Shown: positions 43,762-52,610, numbered from the stretch's first letter. The stretch is 64,000 nucleotides of DNA from Desulfovibrio sp. (GCF_034006445.1 NZ_JAVESS010000006.1:59964-123963); one strand, 5' to 3'. Notes: generated by a model from the letters alone, not told the origin. Numbers and translations are program-made.

Positions 43762-44988
43762 CTATTCGTAGCGCAGGGCTTCCGCCGGTTCAAGGCGGGC
43801 GGCCTGGCGTGCCGGGTAAAGGGTGGCCAGAAAACACAGCAGCATGGCGCTGACCCCGACGATGATCACGTCGGTGGGGGTGATGCTGATGGGCAGATGG
43901 TCAAGCGTGTATACGTTTTCAGGCAGTTTGATGAACTGGTAGCGCTTGAGCAGCCACCCCAGCGAGAGGCCCAGGGCGTAGCCCAGCAACGTGCCGATGA
44001 CGCCGATGATGCTGCCCTGGAGCATGAATATGCGCCGTATCATGCCGCGCGTCGCCCCCATGGACATCATGATGGCAATGTCGCGCGTTTTTTCCATCAC
44101 CAGCATGACAAGGGTCGTCACGATGGAGAAGGAACCGATAAGCACGACCATGGTCAGCAGGATGAACATGCCGATCTTTTCCAGCTTGAGGGCCGCAAAG
44201 AGGTTGGCGTTCATTTCCATCCAGGAGCGCACGTAGAAGGGCGAGCCAAGCTCGGTGGCCACGCGCGCCGAGGTCTGATCCGCCTTGAAAAGGTCGTCAA
44301 CGGTGAGTTCCACGCCGGAGAGGTATTTGTCCGGCAGGCCAAGCACATCGCGCGCGGCAGCCAGGCTCACAAAGGCCAGCGAGGAGTCGTATTCAAACAT
44401 GCCTGTCTTGAATATGCCCACCACTTCAAAGGGGCGGATGCGCGGCGCATAGCCTGAAGCCGTCTTTTGACCGGATGGCGAAAGCAGGTTCACGCGGCTG
44501 CCTTCCACAAGGCCCAGCCTTTTGGCCAGTTCTTCACCAATGATGAGCCCTGGCGTGCCTTCCCTTTGCAGGGCGGCTGCCGAGCCTGTACGCATCTGGC
44601 GTAGCATGGAGAGCACGTGCGGGCCCGATTCCGGGTCAATGCCGCGCAAGACCACGCCTTTTACGCCGTTTCCGGCGGAGAGCATCACTTCTGTGTAAAT
44701 AAAGGGGGTCGCCCCTGTGACGCCCTTGACCGAGCGGATGCGATCCAGCAGGCCGTCGTCATTTTCAAAGGCCGACGGCAGATAGGACATGACAATGGCG
44801 TGCGCGTTGGCGCCAAGGATCTTGTCGCGCATGTCGGTGGTCAGGCCGTTGTATACGCCCAGCACGACCACCAGCGCGCCCACGCCGAGCGCAACGCCCA
44901 TAATGGACATGAGTGAGATTATATAGATGAAGGTCTGTTTGCGCCTTGAAAAGAGGTAGCGCAAGGCTACGAAGAGTTCAAATGACAT
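43762..44988 (-). CDS. lolC: Lipoprotein-releasing permease LolC/LolE
   Basis: A 408-residue FtsX-like permease. FELFVALRYLFSRRKQTFIYIISLMSIMGVALGVGALVV contains TM1; a large periplasmic domain (about 50-265) follows, with LRGIDPESG and GEELAKRLGL; three C-terminal helices include GMFILLTMVVLIGSFSIVTTLVMLVMEKTRDIAIMMSMGATRGMIRRIFMLQGSIIG, the LolCE coupling region. A single LolC/E gene suggests a homodimeric permease (LolF-like). ATG 44988 (MSFELFVALRYL) fits the family; ATG 44997 is an alternative. Confidence 0.9.
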   Translation of the reverse strand: MSFELFVALRYLFSRRKQTFIYIISLMSIMGVALGVGALVVVLGVYNGLTTDMRDKILGANAHAIVMSYLPSAFENDDGLLDRIRSVKGVTGATPFIYTEVMLSAGNGVKGVVLRGIDPESGPHVLSMLRQMRTGSAAALQREGTPGLIIGEELAKRLGLVEGSRVNLLSPSGQKTASGYAPRIRPFEVVGIFKTGMFEYDSSLAFVSLAAARDVLGLPDKYLSGVELTVDDLFKADQTSARVATELGSPFYVRSWMEMNANLFAALKLEKIGMFILLTMVVLIGSFSIVTTLVMLVMEKTRDIAIMMSMGATRGMIRRIFMLQGSIIGVIGTLLGYALGLSLGWLLKRYQFIKLPENVYTLDHLPISITPTDVIIVGVSAMLLCFLATLYPARQAARLEPAEALRYE

Positions 44989-45227
44989 TTGCGGCATAGT
45001 GGCCCAGCTTGGCGGGATATTCAAGAGATTTTTTAGAGGGAAAGGGGCAGTGGCACGTTTTCTGCGGCATCAGTCGGCAGCATCCTGCTGGGCGTCACCC
45101 GTACCGGCGGCGGTTCCGGCGCCCGTACCGGCGGCGATTCCGGCAGGGCAAAGGCGCTGTCAGACGAACGCAGATTACCATCGGGATACCTTCTCAAAAT
45201 TCAAGGCACGCGCACTACAGCGCGTAA

Positions 45228-45315
45228 CAGCGCAAATAAACTGGCTTGCGCCTCCGTAGCGAACGTCTGCTCACGCAGCCGCCAGAGCGCGATGCGAGCA
45301 ATGTAAGCGATAAAC
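45228..45315. repeat. Family C intergenic repeat
   Basis: Shares TAACAGCGCAAATAAA, GCGAACGTCTGCTC.CGCA and CCGCCAGAGCG with 32866-32955, and ends near GATAAACTGCTCT, like family B ends. Confidence 0.6.
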
Positions 45316-45503
45316 TGCTCTGCGCGCGCGGGGGCAACAGCGGATAACAGGTTGTTTTTTCTCATGGGGCTTTGCCCGTAAAACCGGGGCTTGTCAATGT
45401 CCGCAGGGCAGTGGCGGCCCTGTTTTTTTTGCGCAAGGCTGCCCGTACGCACGGCTTTGGCATGCCCATTTTTTGTGCGTGCGATCATGACGCAAGGGTG
45501 TGG

Positions 45504-45530
45504 TTGTCATTTTTTTATGACAATTGTCAT
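45504..45530. promoter_or_regulatory. Palindromic operator upstream of nap operon
   Basis: Three alternating half-sites: TTGTCAT (45504-45510), six T bases, ATGACAA (45517-45523) and TTGTCAT (45524-45530). The last two form the perfect 14-bp palindrome ATGACAATTGTCAT. It is about 64 bp upstream of a TAAAAT -10-like hexamer (45594-45599), a position suited to an activator such as a Crp/Fnr-family protein. The regulator is not identified. Confidence 0.55.
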
Positions 45531-45747
45531 TTTACCATGAATGTCTGTTTTGGGCGTGTGATGTTTTTCTCAAAATGTGTCTGTAATCACAGTTAAAATG
45601 AAAACAGTGATCTGGCACAGGAATTGCTGTAGCGGCTTCAATACGAAAAATCTGTTGGCATATGGTGTTATTGCGGTGCTGTGCTTCATGACTTGCAAGG
45701 CGTTTATTACAACTCTTCTTCTTTTCTTTTGATGGAGGTTCAAACCC

Positions 45748-46320
45748 ATGCCCTATCCACGAAAGCGCGTCTGGATCATAGGCTGCGTAATTTTTGTGGC
45801 ATGTGTGGCTCTGGCTGGCGGCGGAGTGGCGTACACCTCCAGTACGGACTTTTGCCTCTCCTGTCATGAAATGCGCGTTTATCAGGAAGAGATGCGTTTT
45901 TCATCACATGCCAAGGACGCGCAGGGCCAGGCCATTGGCTGCAAGCAGTGCCACATCCCCTCGGGCAACATCGCCCGCATGCTCGGCGCCAAGGCGTGGC
46001 TGGGCATCAAGGATGTGTGGGTGCACTCCGTTGATGGCGGTGATGACCTGAACAGGGCGGCCATGCAGCCCGTGGCCCGACGCTTCACCGATGACGCCAA
46101 TTGCAGGGCCTGTCATCAAAACCTGACCAAGAACGCCAAAAACGACGGGCCTGTCTCCGAAGAGGGCAGACTGGCGCACGAAAACTATGAGGGCAAGAAC
46201 GGCCAGTCCCGCAGCGGCTGCGTGGGGTGCCACCGCAATCTTGCCCACCTGCCCGTGTTTGACGAACGCATACCCGCCAACCACACGTTCGCTCAGAAAA
46301 TCAAGGAGATGCGGCCATGA
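45748..46320 (+). CDS. napC: Membrane-anchored tetraheme cytochrome NapC
   Basis: A 190-residue NapC/NirT-family quinol dehydrogenase. One N-terminal transmembrane helix (about 8-28) anchors it; four heme c motifs are CLSCH (36), CKQCH (65), CRACH (119) and CVGCH (158). HSVDGG and SSHAKDAQG lie at family positions. It moves electrons from menaquinol to periplasmic nitrate reductase. GGAGG lies nine bases upstream of ATG. First gene of the nap operon; its TGA overlaps the napM ATG (ATGA). Confidence 0.93.
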   Translation: MPYPRKRVWIIGCVIFVACVALAGGGVAYTSSTDFCLSCHEMRVYQEEMRFSSHAKDAQGQAIGCKQCHIPSGNIARMLGAKAWLGIKDVWVHSVDGGDDLNRAAMQPVARRFTDDANCRACHQNLTKNAKNDGPVSEEGRLAHENYEGKNGQSRSGCVGCHRNLAHLPVFDERIPANHTFAQKIKEMRP

Positions 46321-46763
46321 AGTCCTGTAAGATCCTGATCGGTTCCCTGCTGGCCCTGCTGGTGCTCGCGGGCGGCTATTTCGGCTATATGGCCTGGGCC
46401 TTTCCGGCCGAGCGCTGCGAGGCGGCCAAACACCTTGCTGCGCCCAAGATGGAGGGCGACTGCTACAGCTGCCATGCCAAGAGCACGCCGCGTCTGGCCC
46501 AGGAGTGGTACGAGAGCAAGCACGGCGTCACCCTGGTGCGTTGCCAGACCTGCCACGGCATGCCCGACGGCAAGGGGGCCATGCCCTTTGCTCGTAAACC
46601 CGGCGTCGAGGTGTGCGCGCGCTGCCACTCGCTTTCCATACAGCGCATGGAAGCCAAGTTCGGCAAGCGTGACGACTGCGTGAGCTGCCACCCCTATCAT
46701 CAGAGCCCCCTGCATGGCCGGGCTTATGAATATCGCATGCCTTCCAACAAGACGGACCTGTGA
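46317..46763 (+). CDS. napM: Tetraheme cytochrome NapM
   Basis: A 148-residue cytochrome with an N-terminal signal or anchor helix (LLALLVLAGGYFGYMAWAF) and four CxxCH motifs: CYSCH (49), CQTCH (76), CARCH (100) and CVSCH (121). NapM is found in the nap operons of Desulfovibrio and some epsilonproteobacteria and takes the place of, or assists, NapB as electron donor to NapA. Start overlaps napC. About 160 bp separate its stop from napA; a hairpin (GCGGGGCTGTTTGCCCCG) lies there. Confidence 0.92.
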   Translation: MKSCKILIGSLLALLVLAGGYFGYMAWAFPAERCEAAKHLAAPKMEGDCYSCHAKSTPRLAQEWYESKHGVTLVRCQTCHGMPDGKGAMPFARKPGVEVCARCHSLSIQRMEAKFGKRDDCVSCHPYHQSPLHGRAYEYRMPSNKTDL

Positions 46764-46921
46764 TGCGAGCCGGCAGGGCTGACTGCGGCGGATGCGGGGC
46801 TGTTTGCCCCGGTTTTCAGCGCACAGCCTTAACGGCAGCCATGGCCCGGTCTTCGTGAAGAGGGCAGGGCGCTTTGGGACGCAACGGACCCTTACGCCAG
46901 CATAATAGCGAGGTTGAACAC

Positions 46922-49189
46922 ATGAGTACTTCACGTCGTGATTTTCTGAAATATTTTGCCATGTCGGCCGCCATGGCTGCGGCTTCGGGCACGGGACTGA
47001 CCTCATTGGCCCATGCGGCCGACAACAAGCCCGAAAAATGGGTCAAGGGCGTGTGCCGCTATTGCGGCACGGGCTGCGGGGTTCTTGTGGGCGTCAGAGA
47101 CGGCAAGGCCGTGGCCATTCAGGGCGACCCCAACAACCATAATGCGGGCCTTTTGTGCCTCAAGGGCTCGCTGCTCATCCCCGTGCTCAATTCCAAGGAA
47201 AGGGTCACGCAGCCCATGCTGCGCCGCCAGAAGGGCGGCAAGCTCGAACCCGTGAGCTGGGACGAGGCCCTCAACCTCATGGCCACAAAGTTCCGGCACA
47301 GCATAGACACTTACGGGCCCAACTCCGTGGCCTGGTACGGCTCCGGGCAGTGCCTCACAGAAGAAAGCTATGTGGCCAACAAGATTTTCAAGGGCGGGTT
47401 CGGCACCAACAATGTGGACGGCAACCCCCGCCTGTGCATGGCCTCGGCCGTTGGCGGCTATCTGACCAGCTTCGGCAAGGATGAGCCCATGGGCACCTAC
47501 GCCGACATGGATCAGGCCACCTGTTTTTTCATCATCGGTTCCAACACGTCCGAGGCGCACCCGGTGCTTTTCCGCCGTTTGGCCCGCCGCAAGCAGGTGG
47601 AGCCGGGCGTGAAGATCATTGTGGCTGATCCGCGCCGTACCAATACCTCCCGCATAGCGGACATGCACATCGCTTTTCGTCCGGGCACAGACCTGGCCTT
47701 CATGCACAGCATGGCCTGGGTCATCATCAATGAAGAGCTGGACAGCCCGCGCTTCTGGCAGCGCTACGTCACCTTTATGGATGCCGAGGGCAAGCCTTCT
47801 GATTTTGAAGGCTACAAGGCTTTTCTTGAAAACTACCGGCCGGAGAAGGTGGCGGAAATATGCCGTGTGCCCGTCGAGCAGATTTACGGGGCCGCCCGTG
47901 CTTTTGCCGAATCCTCCGCCACCATGAGCCTTTGGTGCATGGGCATCAACCAGCGTGTGCAGGGCGTTTTTGCCAACAATCTCATCCATAACCTGCACCT
48001 GCTCACCGGGCAGATATGCCGCCCCGGGGCCACGTCGTTTTCGCTCACAGGGCAGCCCAACGCTTGCGGCGGCGTCCGCGACGGCGGCGCGCTTTCGCAT
48101 CTGCTGCCCGCCGGGCGGGCCATCCCCAATCCCAAGCACCGGGCTGAAATGGAAAAACTGTGGGGCCTGCCCGAAGGACGCATCGCGCCCGAACCGGGCT
48201 ATCACACGGTGGCCCTGTTCGAGGCCCTCGGCAAGGGCGACGTGAAATGCATGATCATCTGCGAGACAAACCCGGCCCACACCTTGCCCAACCTGAACAA
48301 GGTGCACAAGGCCATGTCCAACCCCGAATCCTTCATCGTCTGCATTGAGGCCTTTCCCGATGCGGTCACGCTGGAATATGCCGACCTCGTGCTTGCCCCG
48401 GCTTTCTGGTGCGAGCGCGACGGCGTGTACGGCTGCGGCGAGCGCCGCTATTCGCTTATTGAAAAGGCCGTGGAGCCTCCGGCCCAGTGCCGCCCCACGG
48501 TCAATACCCTGGTGGAGTTCGCCAAGCGCGCGGGCGTGGACCCCAAGCTTGTGAACTTCAACAACGCCGAGGACGTCTGGAACGAATGGCGCATGGTCTC
48601 CAAGGGCACCACCTATGATTTCTCCGGCATGACACGGGATCGCCTGCGCAAGGAGTCCGGCCTGATCTGGCCCTGCCCCAGCGAGGATCATCCCGGAACG
48701 TTTTTGCGCTATGTGCGCGGGCAGGACCCCTGCGTTCCGGCGGACCATCCGGACAGATTCTTCTTTTACGGCAAGCCAGACGGCAAGGCCGTGATCTGGA
48801 TGCGCCCGGCCAAGGGCGCGGCCGAGGAGCCGGATGCCGACTATCCTTTGTACCTTACGTCCATGCGCGTCATCGACCACTGGCATACCGCTACCATGAC
48901 GGGAAAGGTGCCGGAACTGCAAAAGGCCAATCCGTCTGCCTTTGTGGAAATAAATGAAGAAGATGCGGCAAATTCTGGCATCAAGCACGGCGATAACGTC
49001 ATCCTGGAGACGCGGCGTGACGCCATGGAGCTGCCCGCACGGGTCAGCGACGTCTGTCGGCCCGGCCTTGTGGCAGTGCCGTTTTTTGACCCCAAAAAAC
49101 TGGTGAACAAGCTTTTTCTGGATGCCACCGACCCGGCGTCGCGTGAGCCGGAATACAAGATATGCGCCGCGCGCATTCGCAAGGCATAG
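46922..49189 (+). CDS. napA: Periplasmic nitrate reductase catalytic subunit NapA
   Basis: A 755-residue precursor. SRRDFLK at residues 4-10 is the Tat twin-arginine motif; cleavage after LAHA (residue 32) gives 723 residues, the length of NapA from D. desulfuricans ATCC 27774. The [4Fe-4S] ligands are Cys45, 48, 52 and 79 (VCRYCGTGC...LLCLKG); Cys172 (precursor; mature 140) in RLCMASAVGG is the molybdenum ligand. LTGQICRPGATSFSLTGQPNA and the C-terminal MGDLRI-free DMSO-reductase-like fold fit. It reduces nitrate to nitrite with bis-MGD. GAGG lies before ATG 46922. The structure of this species' enzyme is monomeric, without NapB. Confidence 0.97.
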   Translation: MSTSRRDFLKYFAMSAAMAAASGTGLTSLAHAADNKPEKWVKGVCRYCGTGCGVLVGVRDGKAVAIQGDPNNHNAGLLCLKGSLLIPVLNSKERVTQPMLRRQKGGKLEPVSWDEALNLMATKFRHSIDTYGPNSVAWYGSGQCLTEESYVANKIFKGGFGTNNVDGNPRLCMASAVGGYLTSFGKDEPMGTYADMDQATCFFIIGSNTSEAHPVLFRRLARRKQVEPGVKIIVADPRRTNTSRIADMHIAFRPGTDLAFMHSMAWVIINEELDSPRFWQRYVTFMDAEGKPSDFEGYKAFLENYRPEKVAEICRVPVEQIYGAARAFAESSATMSLWCMGINQRVQGVFANNLIHNLHLLTGQICRPGATSFSLTGQPNACGGVRDGGALSHLLPAGRAIPNPKHRAEMEKLWGLPEGRIAPEPGYHTVALFEALGKGDVKCMIICETNPAHTLPNLNKVHKAMSNPESFIVCIEAFPDAVTLEYADLVLAPAFWCERDGVYGCGERRYSLIEKAVEPPAQCRPTVNTLVEFAKRAGVDPKLVNFNNAEDVWNEWRMVSKGTTYDFSGMTRDRLRKESGLIWPCPSEDHPGTFLRYVRGQDPCVPADHPDRFFFYGKPDGKAVIWMRPAKGAAEEPDADYPLYLTSMRVIDHWHTATMTGKVPELQKANPSAFVEINEEDAANSGIKHGDNVILETRRDAMELPARVSDVCRPGLVAVPFFDPKKLVNKLFLDATDPASREPEYKICAARIRKA

Positions 49190-49197
49190 GGGGGCGT

Positions 49198-49527
49198 ATG
49201 GCTATAGCGGGTGTTGTGGTCAGTTGCCTGCGTGAACATTTGCTGCCGCTGTGCAGCGAACTGCGGGCAACCAGGGGCGTGCTGGAAGTGCAGGAAGTGC
49301 CGGATGCGGACAAGCTGGCCGTTGTGCTGGAAAGCTCGTCACGGACGCTGCAGGGATATCTGGAATACGTGAACGGCCTCCCCCATGTGTTGGCCCTCGA
49401 CGTAGCTTTTATCAACTATGAGGATGATATGGATAGCACCGGGCACATGCCTTGCCCGCCGCATCGGCCCAAAGGGCATGGGCCGTCGCCGGTGGTGGAA
49501 GGCGCGGGTGAGGGAGGGCTCCAATGA
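49198..49527 (+). CDS. napD: NapD-type Tat chaperone
   Basis: A 109-residue small protein. MAIAGVVVSCLREHLLPLCSEL and VQEVPDADKLAVVLESSS, then DVAFINYEDD, match the NapD family: a ferredoxin-fold chaperone that binds the NapA Tat signal in the cytoplasm and delays export until the cofactor is loaded. The C-terminal 25 residues (P/G/H-rich) are an extension. It starts 8 bp after the napA stop, and its stop overlaps the napG start (ATGA). Confidence 0.88.
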   Translation: MAIAGVVVSCLREHLLPLCSELRATRGVLEVQEVPDADKLAVVLESSSRTLQGYLEYVNGLPHVLALDVAFINYEDDMDSTGHMPCPPHRPKGHGPSPVVEGAGEGGLQ

Positions 49528-50048
49528 GCCTGCTTCTTCCGCCGCTGCGACCGCCTGGCGCGGCGGCGGAAGAAGATTTTTTGCGCCAGTGTGTGCGTTG
49601 CGGGCAATGTGTGACCGTATGCCCGCACAAGAGTCTGGAACTTATGGGCGGCATCGGGTCATCCCGCCGGACGCCGCGTGTCGTGCCGCGCGAAACGCCC
49701 TGTTACCTCTGCATGAAGTGTCCGCCTGTCTGCCCGTCCGGCGCGCTCAACGCCGCCGTCACGGACATGGCGCACGCCGGAATGGGGCGGGCCTACATAC
49801 TGAAAGATCGGTGCCATAACTACACCAATGGCGTCATGTGCATGACCTGCTATGACCGCTGCCCCCTGCGCGGTTCGGCGGTGGTTCTTTCAGACGGGGT
49901 GACGCCGGCCATAACCAGGGCCTGCGTCGGTTGCGGCATCTGCGAGTACGTGTGTCCTGTGAAGGCGGTGGAGGTGTGGCCCGCATCTTCCCGTCGCAGG
50001 CCCCTTAACGCTGTGCCTACGCTGGACGTTCCAGGGGGCGGCGTATGA
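49524..50048 (+). CDS. napG: Four-cluster ferredoxin NapG-like, without signal peptide
   Basis: A 174-residue protein with four [4Fe-4S] binding sets: C23-26-29-33, C60-63-66-70, C97-106-109-113 and C134-137-140-144. FLRQCVRCGQCVTVCPHKSL and ACVGCGICEYVCPVKAV are typical NapG. NapG proteins usually carry a Tat signal and sit on the periplasmic side with NapH; here the N-terminus (MSLLLPPLRPPGAAAEE) has neither a twin arginine nor a hydrophobic stretch. It may be cytoplasmic, NapF-like, or be exported piggyback. It overlaps napD and napH by four bases each. Confidence 0.88.
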   Translation: MSLLLPPLRPPGAAAEEDFLRQCVRCGQCVTVCPHKSLELMGGIGSSRRTPRVVPRETPCYLCMKCPPVCPSGALNAAVTDMAHAGMGRAYILKDRCHNYTNGVMCMTCYDRCPLRGSAVVLSDGVTPAITRACVGCGICEYVCPVKAVEVWPASSRRRPLNAVPTLDVPGGGV

Positions 50049-50914
50049 AGTGGTACACTCTGGCGCGTCGGTGCGCCCAGTTGTCTGTTCTTGTGGTGTT
50101 CTGCATGTTGCCCTGGATCAATGGGGCGGGCTTTGGGCAGATCAGGGGCAGTCTGTTTTCCCTGCATTTTTTCGGACTTCCCTTTGCCGATCCCGTGGCC
50201 GCACTGCAGGTGGCGGCTGAGGGAATGATGACCGCCGGAGCTCTGCTGTGGGGGGCGGTCTGTTCCCTGATTCTGGCTCTGCTTTTGGGGCGGGTATTCT
50301 GCTCCTGGGTGTGTCCCTACGGTTTTTTGTCCGAACTGCTCTACAGCCTGGCCGGGCGGAGGATACGGCCCAAGGCCGTGGCAAAGCGTGAAACTGCCGC
50401 CACGCAGCATGCCGTGGCCTTTGCCGCCAAGGGGTGTTTATTTTTGGCGGGCCTATCTCTGGCCATCTTTCTGGAATACCCTGTTCTTAACGTGCTGGGC
50501 ATGCCCGGCGAACTTTCCCTGATTCCCGTACTGGTATGGCAGGGCGCGGGAGCGTTGTTTCTGCTGTGGGCGCTGGCTTTACCCGCTGCGGCGCTGGTGC
50601 TGGAAGCCATAAGCGGCAAGCGGCTGTGGTGTCGGTACGTGTGCCCACAGTCCGTGCTGCTTGGAGCAGCGGCCCGCTGCCTGCCCGCAAAAGCGCCGGG
50701 CCTGCGCATTGGCTGGACTGCCACGCAGTGCAGCTGCCGGGGGGAAGTGCCGTGCAGGGCCGCCTGCCCGCTGCAACTCAATCCCAGGCGGCCGGACGGG
50801 CCGGAACGGCGGGACTGCACCGTTTGCGGCGAATGCCTGCGGGCCTGTGAAAGCCGGGGCGGGGCGCTGGGATGGAGGGTGTTCCATCGGCAAGCCGAGC
50901 GGCCCGAAGAGTGA
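50045..50914 (+). CDS. napH: NapH membrane quinol dehydrogenase component
   Basis: A 289-residue membrane protein of the NapH/PceC family. About four to five transmembrane helices; GRVFCSWVCPYGFLSELLY and GKRLWCRYVCPQSVLLG are the two CxxxCP motifs after helices on the cytoplasmic face. The C-terminal soluble part has two cysteine sets (CSCRGEVPCRAACPL and CTVCGECLRAC), likely [4Fe-4S] clusters. It oxidises menaquinol and passes electrons through NapG. Last gene of the operon; overlaps napG by four bases. Confidence 0.92.
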   Translation: MKWYTLARRCAQLSVLVVFCMLPWINGAGFGQIRGSLFSLHFFGLPFADPVAALQVAAEGMMTAGALLWGAVCSLILALLLGRVFCSWVCPYGFLSELLYSLAGRRIRPKAVAKRETAATQHAVAFAAKGCLFLAGLSLAIFLEYPVLNVLGMPGELSLIPVLVWQGAGALFLLWALALPAAALVLEAISGKRLWCRYVCPQSVLLGAAARCLPAKAPGLRIGWTATQCSCRGEVPCRAACPLQLNPRRPDGPERRDCTVCGECLRACESRGGALGWRVFHRQAERPEE

Positions 50915-50958
50915 GAGTGTTTTTACTGCACGTGCCTCCAATGCGTGCCCACCACGGA

Positions 50959-50990
50959 AAGAGGGCCGTTCCCAATGGAACGGCCCTCTT
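50959..50990. terminator. Bidirectional terminator between napH and lysS
   Basis: The perfect arms AAGAGGGCCGTTCC and GGAACGGCCCTCTT enclose a CAAT loop. It lies between convergent genes; flanking A and T bases allow action in both directions. Confidence 0.75.
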
Positions 50991-51023
50991 GAATTGGAAA
51001 AGTCTTGGAGGTGGACCTGGAAA

Positions 51024-52610
51024 TTAAATCTCGGGCCGCAGCAGGGGGAAGAGGATAACCTCGCGGATGGAGGCCGAATCCGTCAGCAGCATGACCAGCC
51101 GGTCAATGCCCACACCCTGTCCGGCAGCCGGGGGCATGCCGTATTCAAGGGCGCGCAGGTAGTCTTCGTCCATGCTGTGGGCCTCGTCGTCTCCGGCTTC
51201 CTTTTCACGCACCTGATCTTCGAAGCGCAGGCGCTGGTCAACGGGGTCGTTGAGCTCGGAAAAGGCGTTGGAAAGCTCGCGTCCGGTGATGAAAAGCTCA
51301 AAACGGTCGGTGATGCCGGGGTCCTTGTCGTTACGGCGCGACAGGGGCGAGATTTCCGTGGGATAATGGTAGATGAAGTGCGGCTGGATAAGCTTGCCTT
51401 CAACGTCAAGGTCAAAAAGCTTGGCGTGCAGTTTCTGCAGGCTTTCGCTGTCGGCGGCCTTTTCGCCCTTCTGGCGGATGTAATTTTGCACCTGAGTGTA
51501 ATCGTTGTAGAACTCAGGCTGGTGTCCGCCAATGACGGTGAGCGAATCGTAGAAGCTCATACGCGTCCATTTGCCGGGCGTGAGATCTATCATATCGCCC
51601 TGATAGGGCACCACGGTTGTGCCGCACGCGCATTGGGCCAGATGGGCAAAAAGCTCTTCGGTAAGATTCATGAGGTCTTCAAACGTGGCATAGGCCCAGT
51701 AAAATTCACACATGGTGAATTCGGGGTTGTGCCGCGTGTCGATGCCCTCATTGCGGAAGCTGCGGTTGAGCTCAAAAACCTTTTCAAAGCCGCCCACCAG
51801 CAAACGCTTGAGATACAGCTCCGGCGCGATGCGCATGAAGAGGCCGATATCCAGCGCGTTGTGGTGCGTCTTGAAGGGGCGGGCGGTCGCGCCGCCTGCC
51901 AGGGGCTGCATCATGGGCGTTTCCACTTCCATAAAGCCCCTGTCTTCCATAAAGCGGCGGAACTCGCGCACGATAAGGCTGCGCTTGAAGAATATCTCGC
52001 GGGCGCGCGGCGTGACGATGAGGTCTACATAGCGCTGGCGGTAGCGCGTTTCCATATCCTTGAGCCCGTGGTATTTCTCGGGCAGGGGACGCAGGGAGCG
52101 CGTGATGAGCTTTATTTTGCGACAGGCGATGGTCAGTTCGCCCGTCTTGGTGCGGAACAAATGCCCTGAAACACCGACGATATCGCCAATATCCAGCTTT
52201 TTCACCAGATTGTGTGTAGCTTCGTCAAGGTGTTCGCGCGTTGCGTAACACTGCACGCGGCCCGTCTGGTCCATGATATGGAAGAAGGCCACCTTGCCGA
52301 AGGAGCGCAACGAAACAATGCGCCCGGCAATGGCAACGACGTCTTCCTGGCTTTCGAGGGCTTCGCCCTCCAGGTCGCCAAATTTGTCCAGTACCCAGGA
52401 GATGGAGTGCTCTTTTCGAAAATCATTGGGAAAGAGGGGCACGCCCGCATCCAGCAAATCGCAGGATTTAACCACGCGGTTTTTTACGACTTCATTAAGT
52501 CCTTCGCGGCTGGCGAAGCTTTCCAGCATGGGCATGAAATAGCCCGCGTGCTGCGACTTGGTGCCTAATTTGATGGTAGGCTTTTTATTCTTCTTTTCCC
52601 GATTTTCCAC
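51024..52610 (-). CDS. lysS: Lysyl-tRNA synthetase (class II)
   Basis: A 528-residue LysRS. The N-terminal OB domain has VVAIAGRIVSLRSFGKVAFFHIMDQTGRVQCYAT; motif 1 is RSLIVREFRRFMEDRGFMEVETPMMQ; motif 2 is ELYLKRLLVGGFEKVFELNRSFRNEGIDTRHNPEFTMCEFYWAY; motif 3 is PAAGQGVGIDRLVMLLTDSASIREVILFP. GTG 52610 has AGGAG seven bases upstream; ATG 52535 is nearer the family start but lacks a ribosome site. It has the same orientation as lolC, with the nap operon between on the other strand. Confidence 0.94.
   Translation of the reverse strand: MENREKKNKKPTIKLGTKSQHAGYFMPMLESFASREGLNEVVKNRVVKSCDLLDAGVPLFPNDFRKEHSISWVLDKFGDLEGEALESQEDVVAIAGRIVSLRSFGKVAFFHIMDQTGRVQCYATREHLDEATHNLVKKLDIGDIVGVSGHLFRTKTGELTIACRKIKLITRSLRPLPEKYHGLKDMETRYRQRYVDLIVTPRAREIFFKRSLIVREFRRFMEDRGFMEVETPMMQPLAGGATARPFKTHHNALDIGLFMRIAPELYLKRLLVGGFEKVFELNRSFRNEGIDTRHNPEFTMCEFYWAYATFEDLMNLTEELFAHLAQCACGTTVVPYQGDMIDLTPGKWTRMSFYDSLTVIGGHQPEFYNDYTQVQNYIRQKGEKAADSESLQKLHAKLFDLDVEGKLIQPHFIYHYPTEISPLSRRNDKDPGITDRFELFITGRELSNAFSELNDPVDQRLRFEDQVREKEAGDDEAHSMDEDYLRALEYGMPPAAGQGVGIDRLVMLLTDSASIREVILFPLLRPEI

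Larger units (their letters stand above)
44989..45747. other. Divergent intergenic region between lolC and napC
   Basis: No supported gene. It contains direct repeats of CCCGTACCGGCGGCG (45105-45145), a family C repeat (45228-45315) and, nearest napC, an AT-rich regulatory region with a palindromic operator (45504-45530). Confidence 0.5.

Noticed and set aside
47003..48988. 661-codon open frame antisense to napA
   Set aside because: Shadow of napA codon bias; no ribosome site or family similarity.
45748..50914. napB or napF gene
   Set aside because: No diheme NapB or separate NapF is present in the operon; all frames were accounted for.
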